Shown here one piece after another: positions 47,688 to 57,004 of a DNA stretch of 64,000 bases. How positions within the stretch are numbered: the first letter of the stretch is position 1; every line of letters begins with the position of its first letter. The notes beneath the pieces were generated by a model. That model did no database searches, had not been told where the DNA came from, and saw only the letters and a program-made list of their open reading frames with translations. The stretch is from Streptomyces phaeolivaceus (GTDB lineage: Bacteria; Actinomycetota; Actinomycetes; Streptomycetales; Streptomycetaceae). The DNA is taken from assembly GCF_009184865.1 (NCBI RefSeq), contig NZ_CP045096.1, positions 6,014,001 to 6,078,000 of the forward strand. The letters run 5' to 3'. The position numbers were made by a program, and so were the translations under genes.

Positions 47688-50600
47688 CGAGCCGAAGCAG
47701 GTACCGGGCACGGGCGCACGGCTGCTCCGCGAGCGCCTGCGGCAGCGTGCCGCTCAGCCACCGTCGCGCGAGCAGGCCATCTCACCGATCCCGCGTGATC
47801 GTTCACTACCGCTCTCCTTCGCGCAGCAACGCCTGTGGGTGCTCGACCAGCTCCGTCCGGGCGGCACCGACTACCTCGTCCCGCTCACGCTCCGGCTGCG
47901 CGGCGACCTCTCCACCGTCGACCTGCCGGGTGCCGTCGGAGAACTCGTGCGTCGGCACGAGATCCTGCGGACCCGGTACGTCACCAACCCCGACGGCGAA
48001 CCCGTCCAGGTCGTCGACGCGGCGTGCGAGGTCGCCGTCGCCTTCACCGACCTCGTTGGCGCCGACCCGGGCGAGCTGGACTCTCTACTGGAGAAGGAGA
48101 CCACCCACCCGCTCGACCTGGCGGCCGGCCCGGTGCTGCGCGTACGGCTGATCAGACTGGCACCCGAGGAGCACATGCTGGTGATCCTGGTGCACCACAT
48201 CGCGGTCGATGGCTGGTCCGGCAGCGTGATGCTGCGCGAGCTCACCGCGCTGTGCACAGGCCGGGAACTGCCCGCCCCCGCCCTGCAGTACGCCGATTTC
48301 GCCACGTGGCAGCGCGACCACTTCTCCGGCGAACGGCTGGCAGGGGACCTCGCCCACTGGACCCAGCGGCTGCGCGACCTGCCGACGCTGGAGCTGCCCC
48401 TCGACCGGCCGCGGCCGGCCACCTGGCAGCCCGCGGGCACGACAGTGCGCTTCGACATCCCGGCCGCGGTCGGCACCCAGGTCGCGTTGCTGGCCAAGCG
48501 GCACCAGGCGACCCCTTTCATGGTCTACCTGGCGGCGCTGTGGACGCTGCTGCACCGTTACACGGGGCAGACCGACTTCCCCGTCGCCACCCCGATCGCG
48601 GGCCGCACCCGCCCCGAGACCCACGACCTGCTCGGCATCTTCGTCAACCTGCTGGTGCTGCGCGCCGACGTCTCGGGTGACCCGACCTTCGCGGAACTGC
48701 TCGAGCGCGCCCGCAGCACCTCGCTCGACGCGTACACCCACCAGGACACGCCCTTCGAGCGGATCGTCGACGCGCTCGGTGTCGACCGCGACCTGTCGAA
48801 GCACCCCCTGGCCGGCGTCAACCTGACCCTGCAGAACAACGAGCGGATGCGTTTCGAGGCCGGAGCGGTGATCGGCGAGCCGATCGGACTCGCCGCCCAC
48901 CAGGCGAAGTTCGACCTCAGCTGGACGCTGGAGGAGCACCCGGACGGCTCGGTGTCCGGCGAGGCCACCTTCCCTCACGCACTGCTCGACACCGAGACGG
49001 TGCGCCGCATGACCGCGCGCTACGTCCGCCTGCTCGGTGGCGCTGTGGCCGATCCCGGCCGACGGGTGGGCGAACTCCCGCTGCTGGACCGAGAGGAGCT
49101 GGCCCAGCTGGCGCGCCCGCCGGCCGTCTCCGCCCCGGCCGACGTCTGCCTGCACGAGCGGTTCGCCGCCGTGGCCCGGGAGCGGCCCGACACGGTCGCG
49201 GTGACGTGGGCGGGCGAGCACCTGACCTACGCCGAACTGGACACCCGGACCAGTCGGCTGGCCCACCGGCTGCGCGCGCGCGGCGTCGGCCGCGGCGACC
49301 TGGTCGGCATCTGCCTCCCCAGGAGCGCCGACATGGTGGTCGCGCTGCTCGCGGTGCTCAGAGCGGGTGCCGCCTACCTTCCGCTCGACCCCGACCAGCC
49401 GGCCGAGCGCATCGACTTCCTGGTCCGCGACGCCTCCGCCCGTGTGGTGATCACTCGGTCGGCGTTCTCCGGCAGGGTCGCCGGGGCGGGCGAGGCCGAC
49501 CGGCTGCTGGTCCTCGACGCCCCCGGCGAAGCCGCCGCGCTCGCCGCGCTGCCGGCCGAGGCACCGAAGATCGATGCGCACCCCGACGATCTGGCCTACG
49601 CCATCTACACCTCCGGGTCGACCGGCACCCCCAAGGGCGTCCAGGTCACCCACGCCAACGTCGTTCGGCTGTTCACCGCGACCGACCGGGACTTCCGGTT
49701 CGGGCCCGACGACGTGTGGGCGCTGTTCCACTCGTACGCCTTCGACTTCTCCGTCTGGGAGATGTGGGGCGCACTGCTGTACGGCGGCCGACTCGTCGTC
49801 GTCCCCTACGAGGTGTCCCGCTCGCCGTGGGACCTCTCACGGCTGCTCGCCGACGAGGGCGTGACGGTGCTCAACCAGACGCCGTCGGCGTTCCGGTCGC
49901 TGACCGAGCTGGCCGCCCGCGGCGACAGCGTGCTCGACGGGCTTCGGCTGCGCCTGGTCGTCTTCGGCGGCGAAGCGCTCGACGTGGCCGCTCTGGCGCC
50001 GTGGTGGGACCGGTTCGGTGGCACCCGGCCACAGCTGGTCAACATGTACGGGATCACAGAGACGACCGTCCACGTCACCTACCGGCCGGTGGGCCCCGCC
50101 GACCTGGCCGGCGACCGCAGCCCGATCGGGCAGCCGATCCCCGACCTCGCGACGTACGTCCTCGACGAGCGGATGGCCCCTGTGCCCGTCGGTGTCCCCG
50201 GCGAACTCCACGTCGGCGGCGCCGGGGTCACCCGCGGCTACCTCGGCCGGCCCCGGCTCACGGCGGAACGCTTCGTGCCCGATCCGTTCGGTCCGCCGGG
50301 CGCTCGGCTCTACCGCTCCGGGGACAAGGCCCGGGTCCTGGCCGACGGCGAACTCGCCTTCGTTGGCCGGGCCGACGAGCAAGTGAAGATCCGCGGCTTC
50401 CGTATCGAGCTCGGCGAGGTACGCGCCTGCCTGTCCGGCCACCCCCGACTGGCCTCCGCGCTCGTCACCGTGCACGAGACCGCCGAGGGCGAACGGCACC
50501 TCGTCGCCTACGCCGTGCCCGCCGAGGGTGCCGCCGTGGGCGTGCCAGAGCTCCGTGCGTACGTCGCCGAGCGGCTGCCCGGCTACATGGTCCCGGCGTT

Positions 50601-53600
50601 CTTCGTGCTCCTGGAGCAGCTGCCGCTGACGGTGAGCGGCAAGACCGATCATGGGGCGCTGCCCGCGCCCGAGGGCACCGCTCAGGGCGACACGGAGGCG
50701 TACGTCGCCCCTCGCACCGACGAGGAACGGGCCGTGGCAGCGATCTGGGCCGGGGTTCTCGGCACCGAGCGGATCGGCCTGCACGACAACTTCTTCGCCG
50801 TCGGCGGGGACTCGATCCGCGCCGTGCGGCTGGTCGGCGCACTGCTGGAGGGCGGCCACAGGTACTCGGTGCAGGACCTCTTCCGGCACCAGACCGTCGC
50901 CGAGCTGCTCCGGCGGGGCCCCGCCGGACCGGCCGAGGCCGAGGAGGCCGGCATCGCCCCGTTCGCACTCGTCGGCGCGGAGGACCGGGCAAAGGTGCCG
51001 GACGGGGTCGTGGACGCCTACCCGATGGCACGCGTGCAGGCCGGCATGGCCTACGAACTGCTCGCCGACACGAGCCGAAACCTCTATCACAACGTCACCA
51101 GCTACCTGATCCGCGACACCGGAGCGTTCGACGTGTCGGCGCTGGCCGCGGCAGCCGACGCGCTGGTCGCGGCGCACGAGATCCTGCGCACATCGTTCGA
51201 TCTGGCCAGCTTCTCCGAGCCGATGCAGCTGGTGCATGCCGAGGTGACCGTCCCCTTCGGCCACGAGGACCTGCGCGGGGAGCCTGCCGAGCGGCAGGCC
51301 GCCCTGCTGGCGCGGTTTCGCGACGAGGAGCGGGCCCGGGTCCTCGATATCTCCCGGGCGCCGCTGATCCGCCTTCACGCCCACCATGTGGCGGACAACC
51401 GCTGGTATCTCTCGCTCACCGAGAACCACGCGATCCTGGACGGCTGGAGCCACAACTCCATCGTCACGGAGCTGCTGGACCGCTACCGAGCGATCCGCGA
51501 CGGCCTGCCCCAGCCGGACATCGGCAGCGGTCCCGTCCGCTACGCCGACTTCATCGCCCAGGAGCAGCGCAGCTTGGCGGGCACTGCCGACCGCGCGTTC
51601 TGGCGGGACCGACTCGGCAGCGCCGACCGGCTGGCGATCCCGGCAGCGTGGGCAGACCCGGACGGGCCCGAGACCTATGCCGTCGAGGTGCCGTTCCACG
51701 ACATCGAAGACGGCCTGCGCCGCCTTGCCGAGCGGGCCGGAGCGTCACTCAAGAGTGTGCTGCTCGCCGCCCACATCAGCGTCTGGCGCATCGTCGGGGG
51801 AGACAAGCCCTTCTACTCGGGCGTGGTGGCGAACGGCCGTACCGAGGTGTCGGGCGGCGACCTGGTCCGCGGCATGTTTCTCAACCCGGTGCCGTTCCGC
51901 GCCCCCGCACAGGCCGCGACATGGCGCGAGCTGGTCGCAGCCGTGTTTGCCGAGGAGGTGGAGCTGTGGCCGCACCGCCGGTACCCGCTGCCGGAGATCC
52001 AGCGGGAGTTCGCGGGAAGAGGACGGCTGCTGGAGGTGGCCTTCAACTACCTCGACTTCCACGTGCTGGACCGGGAGATGGTGGACACCTCCGCCAGCAC
52101 CGACGTCAGCCCGAACGAGTTCCCGCTGTGCGCGCTCACCCACCGCGGCAGGATGACGATCACGGCCAAGTCCGCCTGGGTCGGCCGTCGGCACGCCGAG
52201 CTGCTCGCCCGTATGTACCGCGCCGCGCTGGAGGCGATGGCCGCCGACCCCGAAGGCGACACGACGGCCTCACTGCTGCCCGCGGCGGACCGCGAGCGGC
52301 TGCTGGCCGAGGGGAACGACACGTGGGCGCCGAAGCCCGACCGGCACGTGCAGCAGAGCGTCGCCGCCCACGCGGAGCGGACGCCGCAGGCGGTGGCGGT
52401 GGAGTCGGCGAACGGCCGGCTGACCTACGGCGAGCTGCTGCAGCGCGCGAACGCGTGGGCGGCGCTGCTGCGCGGCGCCGGCGTGCGCGCCGAGGACCTC
52501 GTCGGCCTCTGCCTGCCGCGCGAACCGGACGCCGTCGCCGCGATGCTCGGCGTCCTGACCGTCGGCGCGGCGTACGTCCCGGTCGACCCGGAGCACCCGA
52601 TCGACCGCATCACCGGCCTGCTGGAGGACGCCGGCGTCGCCGTCGTCATCGCCGACCCCGGCCTGGCGGCACGCCTGCCGGCCGGGACCACACCCGTCGT
52701 CGTACCGCAGCAGGTCAGGGATGAACCGGGCGAGCAGGAGGTCGCCGACACACGGGACGAGAGCCTGGTCTACGTGGTCCATACCTCCGGCTCGACGGGC
52801 CGTCCCAAGGGAGTCATGGCCCGGCACGGCGCCTTCGCCGACCGGGTCCGCACGATGGGTACCAACACCGCTCTGACCGATCGGGACGTGGTGATGCTCG
52901 TGCTTCCGCTCACCACGGACGTGGCACAGATGGCCGTCTTCTCCGCACTGGCCAACGGCGGGCGGCTGGTGCTCGCCGACGGCGACCTGGCGCGGGACCC
53001 GCAGTCGCTGGGCGAGCTGCTCGAAGACCGCGGCGCCACGTTCCTCCAGGCTTCGCCCACCACCTGGCGGATGCTGACCGAATCCGAGTGGACCCCGCCC
53101 CCGGGCTTCCGGGTGCTCTGCGGCGGCGAGGCGATGGACGCCGGGCTGACGAGACTGCTGTGCGCCACCGAGGCCCAGGTCTGGGACATGTACGGCCCGA
53201 CGGAGGCAACGGTCTTCTGCTTCGGCACCCGTCTCGCCGCCGACGGCAGCCCGCAGTCCTGGGCGCCGGCGGCCAACACCCGGATACACCTCCTCGACGA
53301 CCGGCTCGAGCCGGTTCCCGCCGGAGTACCGGGGCAGATCTTCGTCGCCGGTGACGGTCTGGCCCGCGGCTATCTCGGGCAGCCGGGGAGAACCGCGGAG
53401 GTGTTCCTGCCCGATCCCCACTCTCCATTCCCCGGAGGGCGGATCTACGCGACAGGTGACATCGGCAGGAGGGACCGGCACGGACGGGTGGAGGTCCTCG
53501 GCCGCGAGGACCTCCAGGTGAAGATCCGCGGCTTCCGCATCGAACTGGGCGAGATCGAGAAGACGCTCAGCGCGCACCCCGAGGTACGGGCCGCCGTGGT

Positions 53601-54903
53601 GCGGGCGGTGCCGGGCCCGCACCACGAGAAGCAGCTCGCCGCCTACGTGATCCCGCTCGGCGAAAGGACCGACGTCGCTGCCCTGCGCCAGCACGTCGGC
53701 CGCGTCCTCCCGGCGTACATGGTGCCGACCCACTTCGTGGTGACGGAGTCCTTCCCCCTCCTGGCGAACGGCAAGGTCGACCGGTCGGCGCTGCCCGCCC
53801 CCGACCCGGCGCTCCCCGCGGTGAGAACGGCTTCCACCACCCCGCAGGGGCCCGTGGAGCAGGCGATCGCACGGGTGTGGGGGGCCGAACTCGGCCGGGA
53901 ACGGGTAGGCAGGGACGACGACTTCTTCGGGCTCGGCGGTCACTCGCTGCTCACGACACGGATCGTGGCCCGGCTGCGGAGGGAGCACGGCCTGGACGTG
54001 ACGGTCAGGGAGTTCCTGCGGCACCGCACGGTACGCGAACTGGCGGCGGTCACCGAGGGCGCGTCCGGCCCGGCCTCCGCGGCGTCCCTGTGGCTCAGCG
54101 GTACCGGCACGCGGGAACCGCTGTTCTGTGTGCACCCTGGCGGAGGCAGCGCGCATTGGTACCGGGACCTCGCCGACGTACTCGCTCCGGAGCGACCCTT
54201 GGGGGCTTTCGAGTGGCCCGGCCTGTCCGGCGACCACGAGGCCGCGGGGAGCGTGGCGCAGGCTGCGACGACCTACCTCGCGCAGTTGCGTGCGGAGCGG
54301 CCGCGCGGCCCCTACACGATCCTCGGCTGGTGCGCGTCCAGCGGCATCGCCTGGGAGATGGCCCGGCGCCTGCACACGGAAGGGGAACGGCCGCGGCTGG
54401 TGCTCCTCGATCCCGTCGTCGACGCAACGGCGCACGACACGGAGCATCTGACCGGACGGCTGGAGTTCTTCCGCAGGGCCGAGCGGCAGCTGGGGGCCTT
54501 GCGCGAGCGGCCCGAGGCCCGGGAGATCCGCGAAGAGCTCCTGGCCTCGGTGGGCCGGGTGGTCGACAACGGCGAGGCCCGGCTCAAGGAGTTCGACCTC
54601 GATGGCGAGTGGCCCGACCGGCTCCGCTCCTGGCGGGAACTGTTGGAGGCACGCCTGGCCTACCGGTTCCCGCGCTATCCGGGACGCGTGGAGCTGGTCA
54701 TGACCGACGACCTCGTGGCCGGTGACCACGAAGCGATCGAGGGCATGCGCCTGGACGGCTACGTGGACTGGTGGCGCGGGCTTGCGGACGGCGGGCTGGG
54801 CACCCACCGCGTGGCCGGCGGTCACTGGAGCGTGCTGCGTCCGCCGTACGTAGAGGAGTTGGCCGCCAGACTGGCCGTCATCATCGACAACACCGAGGAG
54901 TGA
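47677..54903 (+). CDS. Two-module NRPS with thioesterase (C-A-T / C'-A-T-TE)
   Basis: 2408 residues. ATG 47677 is preferred to 47671, because AAGGA lies 7 bases upstream; both overlap the first NRPS. Module 5: C (HHIAVDGWS near 174), A5 (about 516-1000; D-F-W-N-V-G-M-V-H, a standard Thr code), T5 (near 1046). Module 6 opens with a different condensation type (YPMARVQAGM near 1114, NHAILDGWS near 1250), then A6 (1582-2040; D-V-M-Q-L-G-M-V-F, no known match), T6 (near 2090) and a thioesterase (from about 2148). The TE nucleophile position in GWCASSG is Cys2219, with His near 2384 in GGHWSVL. The chain is probably released as a macrocycle or by hydrolysis. Confidence 0.95.
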   Translation: MNTDEPKQVPGTGARLLRERLRQRAAQPPSREQAISPIPRDRSLPLSFAQQRLWVLDQLRPGGTDYLVPLTLRLRGDLSTVDLPGAVGELVRRHEILRTRYVTNPDGEPVQVVDAACEVAVAFTDLVGADPGELDSLLEKETTHPLDLAAGPVLRVRLIRLAPEEHMLVILVHHIAVDGWSGSVMLRELTALCTGRELPAPALQYADFATWQRDHFSGERLAGDLAHWTQRLRDLPTLELPLDRPRPATWQPAGTTVRFDIPAAVGTQVALLAKRHQATPFMVYLAALWTLLHRYTGQTDFPVATPIAGRTRPETHDLLGIFVNLLVLRADVSGDPTFAELLERARSTSLDAYTHQDTPFERIVDALGVDRDLSKHPLAGVNLTLQNNERMRFEAGAVIGEPIGLAAHQAKFDLSWTLEEHPDGSVSGEATFPHALLDTETVRRMTARYVRLLGGAVADPGRRVGELPLLDREELAQLARPPAVSAPADVCLHERFAAVARERPDTVAVTWAGEHLTYAELDTRTSRLAHRLRARGVGRGDLVGICLPRSADMVVALLAVLRAGAAYLPLDPDQPAERIDFLVRDASARVVITRSAFSGRVAGAGEADRLLVLDAPGEAAALAALPAEAPKIDAHPDDLAYAIYTSGSTGTPKGVQVTHANVVRLFTATDRDFRFGPDDVWALFHSYAFDFSVWEMWGALLYGGRLVVVPYEVSRSPWDLSRLLADEGVTVLNQTPSAFRSLTELAARGDSVLDGLRLRLVVFGGEALDVAALAPWWDRFGGTRPQLVNMYGITETTVHVTYRPVGPADLAGDRSPIGQPIPDLATYVLDERMAPVPVGVPGELHVGGAGVTRGYLGRPRLTAERFVPDPFGPPGARLYRSGDKARVLADGELAFVGRADEQVKIRGFRIELGEVRACLSGHPRLASALVTVHETAEGERHLVAYAVPAEGAAVGVPELRAYVAERLPGYMVPAFFVLLEQLPLTVSGKTDHGALPAPEGTAQGDTEAYVAPRTDEERAVAAIWAGVLGTERIGLHDNFFAVGGDSIRAVRLVGALLEGGHRYSVQDLFRHQTVAELLRRGPAGPAEAEEAGIAPFALVGAEDRAKVPDGVVDAYPMARVQAGMAYELLADTSRNLYHNVTSYLIRDTGAFDVSALAAAADALVAAHEILRTSFDLASFSEPMQLVHAEVTVPFGHEDLRGEPAERQAALLARFRDEERARVLDISRAPLIRLHAHHVADNRWYLSLTENHAILDGWSHNSIVTELLDRYRAIRDGLPQPDIGSGPVRYADFIAQEQRSLAGTADRAFWRDRLGSADRLAIPAAWADPDGPETYAVEVPFHDIEDGLRRLAERAGASLKSVLLAAHISVWRIVGGDKPFYSGVVANGRTEVSGGDLVRGMFLNPVPFRAPAQAATWRELVAAVFAEEVELWPHRRYPLPEIQREFAGRGRLLEVAFNYLDFHVLDREMVDTSASTDVSPNEFPLCALTHRGRMTITAKSAWVGRRHAELLARMYRAALEAMAADPEGDTTASLLPAADRERLLAEGNDTWAPKPDRHVQQSVAAHAERTPQAVAVESANGRLTYGELLQRANAWAALLRGAGVRAEDLVGLCLPREPDAVAAMLGVLTVGAAYVPVDPEHPIDRITGLLEDAGVAVVIADPGLAARLPAGTTPVVVPQQVRDEPGEQEVADTRDESLVYVVHTSGSTGRPKGVMARHGAFADRVRTMGTNTALTDRDVVMLVLPLTTDVAQMAVFSALANGGRLVLADGDLARDPQSLGELLEDRGATFLQASPTTWRMLTESEWTPPPGFRVLCGGEAMDAGLTRLLCATEAQVWDMYGPTEATVFCFGTRLAADGSPQSWAPAANTRIHLLDDRLEPVPAGVPGQIFVAGDGLARGYLGQPGRTAEVFLPDPHSPFPGGRIYATGDIGRRDRHGRVEVLGREDLQVKIRGFRIELGEIEKTLSAHPEVRAAVVRAVPGPHHEKQLAAYVIPLGERTDVAALRQHVGRVLPAYMVPTHFVVTESFPLLANGKVDRSALPAPDPALPAVRTASTTPQGPVEQAIARVWGAELGRERVGRDDDFFGLGGHSLLTTRIVARLRREHGLDVTVREFLRHRTVRELAAVTEGASGPASAASLWLSGTGTREPLFCVHPGGGSAHWYRDLADVLAPERPLGAFEWPGLSGDHEAAGSVAQAATTYLAQLRAERPRGPYTILGWCASSGIAWEMARRLHTEGERPRLVLLDPVVDATAHDTEHLTGRLEFFRRAERQLGALRERPEAREIREELLASVGRVVDNGEARLKEFDLDGEWPDRLRSWRELLEARLAYRFPRYPGRVELVMTDDLVAGDHEAIEGMRLDGYVDWWRGLADGGLGTHRVAGGHWSVLRPPYVEELAARLAVIIDNTEE

Positions 54904-55841
54904 GCAGAGAGTTGAACCGGAACGAGCCCCGCCACCTGATTTCGCTACGGGACTTGAGCAACGCCGACATCGACTGGATCGTGCGACGTGGCACGGAATT
55001 CGCCGCCGCGACCGACCGCCCCGACACCTTGCTGGCAGGGAAGGTCCTCGGGGTGTACTTCAGCAAGACCTCCACCCGCACTCGTACGGCGTTCACCGTG
55101 GGCGCACTGCGTCTCGGCGCCGAGGTCATCGCGTACGGGCCCGGCGATCTCCAGCTCAACACCGGCGAAACGGTGGAGGACACCGCCCGGGTTCTGGCGG
55201 GGATGTTGGACGGCATGGTGATCCGCATAGCGGGCGACCCGCGGGAGATACGAGCGTTCGCCGCCCCGGGCATGCCCGTCGTGAACGCCATGAGCGCCGA
55301 CGAGCACCCCACCCAGGCCCTCGCCGACCTCACGACGTTGGCCGCGCTCTTCGGCGGGATCAAGGGTCTGAGGGTCCTGTACGTGGGCGAGGGGAACAAC
55401 ACCGCGGCGGCGCTCGCCCTGGGCCTCGCCCGGTTCGCGGACACGACGCTGGAGTTGCGCACCCCGCCGGGGTACGGCGTCCCGGACGAGACGCTCGCCC
55501 AGGCGAAACACCTGGCCAGGCGCTCAGGCAGCACCGTCGTCGAGCGGCACGACATGGCGGACCTGCCGCGGAACGCCGACGTGGTCTATACGACGCGCTG
55601 GCAGACCACCGGCACCTCCAAGCCCGACCCCGACTGGCGGCGGGTCTTCGCACCGTTCCAGGTGAACGAGGAGGTGATGGAGAGGTGCTCGGGTGCGCGG
55701 TTCCTGCACGACCTTCCGGCGCACCGTGGCGAGGAGGTCACGGCCGGGGTGTTGGACGGACCGGCGAGCATCGCCTTCGAGCAGGCGCGGAACAAGCTCC
55801 ACAGCGCCATGGCGGTTCTGGAGTGGTGCATGGTGCGGTGA
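54900..55841 (+). CDS. Ornithine carbamoyltransferase homologue, likely Dap carbamoyltransferase
   Basis: 313 residues. Carbamoyl-phosphate motif FSKTSTRTRTAF, DEHPTQALADL (HPxQ) and VLYVGEGNNTAAALALGLA are intact. The ornithine-site HCLP motif reads FLHDLPAHRGEEV, so the amino-acid pocket differs from true ornithine enzymes. In the viomycin and capreomycin pathways a homologue (VioL/CmnL) carbamoylates the side-chain amine of Dap; the SbnA/SbnB pair in this operon makes the same substrate likely, giving 3-ureidoalanine. GTG 54900 overlaps the NRPS stop (GTGA); TTG 54912, with GAGGAG upstream, is an alternative start. Not the housekeeping argF, judging by context. Confidence 0.85.
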   Translation: MSRELNRNEPRHLISLRDLSNADIDWIVRRGTEFAAATDRPDTLLAGKVLGVYFSKTSTRTRTAFTVGALRLGAEVIAYGPGDLQLNTGETVEDTARVLAGMLDGMVIRIAGDPREIRAFAAPGMPVVNAMSADEHPTQALADLTTLAALFGGIKGLRVLYVGEGNNTAAALALGLARFADTTLELRTPPGYGVPDETLAQAKHLARRSGSTVVERHDMADLPRNADVVYTTRWQTTGTSKPDPDWRRVFAPFQVNEEVMERCSGARFLHDLPAHRGEEVTAGVLDGPASIAFEQARNKLHSAMAVLEWCMVR

Positions 55842-55887
55842 GGGCTTCCGGCGCAGGTGGCATCCGGACCATCCGGGGACACCTACG

Positions 55888-56586
55888 TCACTCGAGGACA
55901 CCCGCGTCGTGAACCAGCAGTGCGATCTGGACGCGGTTGTTCAGGCCCAGCTTGGTGAGGACGTTGGAGACATATGTCTTGACCGTGGGGACGCCGAGGT
56001 ACAGCGTGGCGCCGATCTCCGCGTTGGACTTGCCCTGCCCCACGGCAAGGGCCACCGCGCGCTCCCGGTCGTTCAGCAGTGCCAGCTGGGTGCCGGCCCT
56101 GGTGCGCCGTTCGTCGGTGTCCGACCCGACGACACGGCCGATCAACCGCCGCATGACCGTGGGCGACAGTACCGGGCGGCCCTCCGCCACGAGTTTGATG
56201 GCGGCCACGATCTCCGCCGGCGGGGTGTCCTTGAGTAAGAAACCCGCCGCTCCGGCGCGCAGGGCCCGCAGGACGTGTTCCTCGGCGTCGAACGTGGTCA
56301 GCACGATGACCTCGGGCGCACCGGGATCCGCACGCAGGGCCTCCGTCGCCGCCAGCCCGTCCAGGCCCGGCATCCGAATGTCCATCAGCACCACGTCCGG
56401 CCGGCGGCTCCGAACCAGCTCCAGTGCTTCGGCCCCGTCTCCGGCCACGGCCACGATCCGGATGGTCGGCGCACCGCCCAGCATCATCGTCAATCCGGCG
56501 CGGACCAGCGGGTCGTCGTCGACGATCAGCACATCCACCACGGAGTTCCCGGATGCGGTGAGGGGGTCGGAAGAGCCAGGGGGCAT
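55888..56586 (-). CDS. NarL/FixJ-family response regulator
   Basis: 232 residues: receiver domain with acidic pair in VLIVDDDPLVRAGL, phosphorylation Asp in DVVLMDIRMPGLDG, Thr and Lys in VLTTFDAEE and FLLKDTPP, then a LuxR-type helix-turn-helix (LNDRERAVALAVGQGKSNAEIGATLYLGVPTVKTYVSNVLTKLGL). GGAGA lies 5 bases before ATG 56586. No sensor kinase gene is beside it, so it is an orphan or served from elsewhere. It converges on the carbamoyltransferase gene. Many peptide clusters carry such a regulator; its targets are not visible. Confidence 0.92.
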   Translation of the reverse strand: MPPGSSDPLTASGNSVVDVLIVDDDPLVRAGLTMMLGGAPTIRIVAVAGDGAEALELVRSRRPDVVLMDIRMPGLDGLAATEALRADPGAPEVIVLTTFDAEEHVLRALRAGAAGFLLKDTPPAEIVAAIKLVAEGRPVLSPTVMRRLIGRVVGSDTDERRTRAGTQLALLNDRERAVALAVGQGKSNAEIGATLYLGVPTVKTYVSNVLTKLGLNNRVQIALLVHDAGVLE

Positions 56587-56770
56587 GGGTGTCTCCGGGT
56601 GGGTAAAGGATGGGGCGGCAGGCGACAGACGTGAACCGGGCCCCGATACCGAAGTAGGCGGTGACAGATACTTTGGTCGGCCGCGACGGCCCGTCGGGGC
56701 TACGTTGGTCGGCAGAGGAGCATACTGTCGTCCGATCCGCGGCGAGGGCCCGTGGGCTTAGCGTCGAATC

Positions 56771-57004
56771 ATGCAGAAGATGTTCCAGCTCCTCGGTATC
56801 TACCTGGTCATCGGGGGCATCAGCGGTACGGTTGATCATCTGGCCAACCAGCCGATCTTGAGCCTGGTCCTCAACGCCTTCAACCGCTACGTCATCCCGC
56901 ACGTCTCCTTCCTCGATGGCTACGAAGTCATCTCCAACCTGTCATTGTCGGTGCTTGGCGCGATCATCGTGGTCGCGGCGGGCCGGATACCGGCCTCGAA
57001 CTGA
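56771..57004 (+). CDS. Small membrane protein, unknown function
   Basis: 77 residues starting MQKMFQLLGIYLVIGGISGTVDHL, with hydrophobic segments near residues 5-22 and 55-72 and a polar middle (NRYVIPHVSFLDGYEVISN). No family recognised. It lies divergent to the response regulator, and its last 85 bases overlap the 3' end of the SARP gene on the other strand. No good ribosome site is visible. The codon pattern and clean two-segment layout make it a plausible gene. Confidence 0.55.
   Translation: MQKMFQLLGIYLVIGGISGTVDHLANQPILSLVLNAFNRYVIPHVSFLDGYEVISNLSLSVLGAIIVVAAGRIPASN

Noticed and set aside
54900..55841. Housekeeping argF
   Set aside because: It is translationally coupled to the NRPS, has an altered ornithine motif and no other arg genes nearby.
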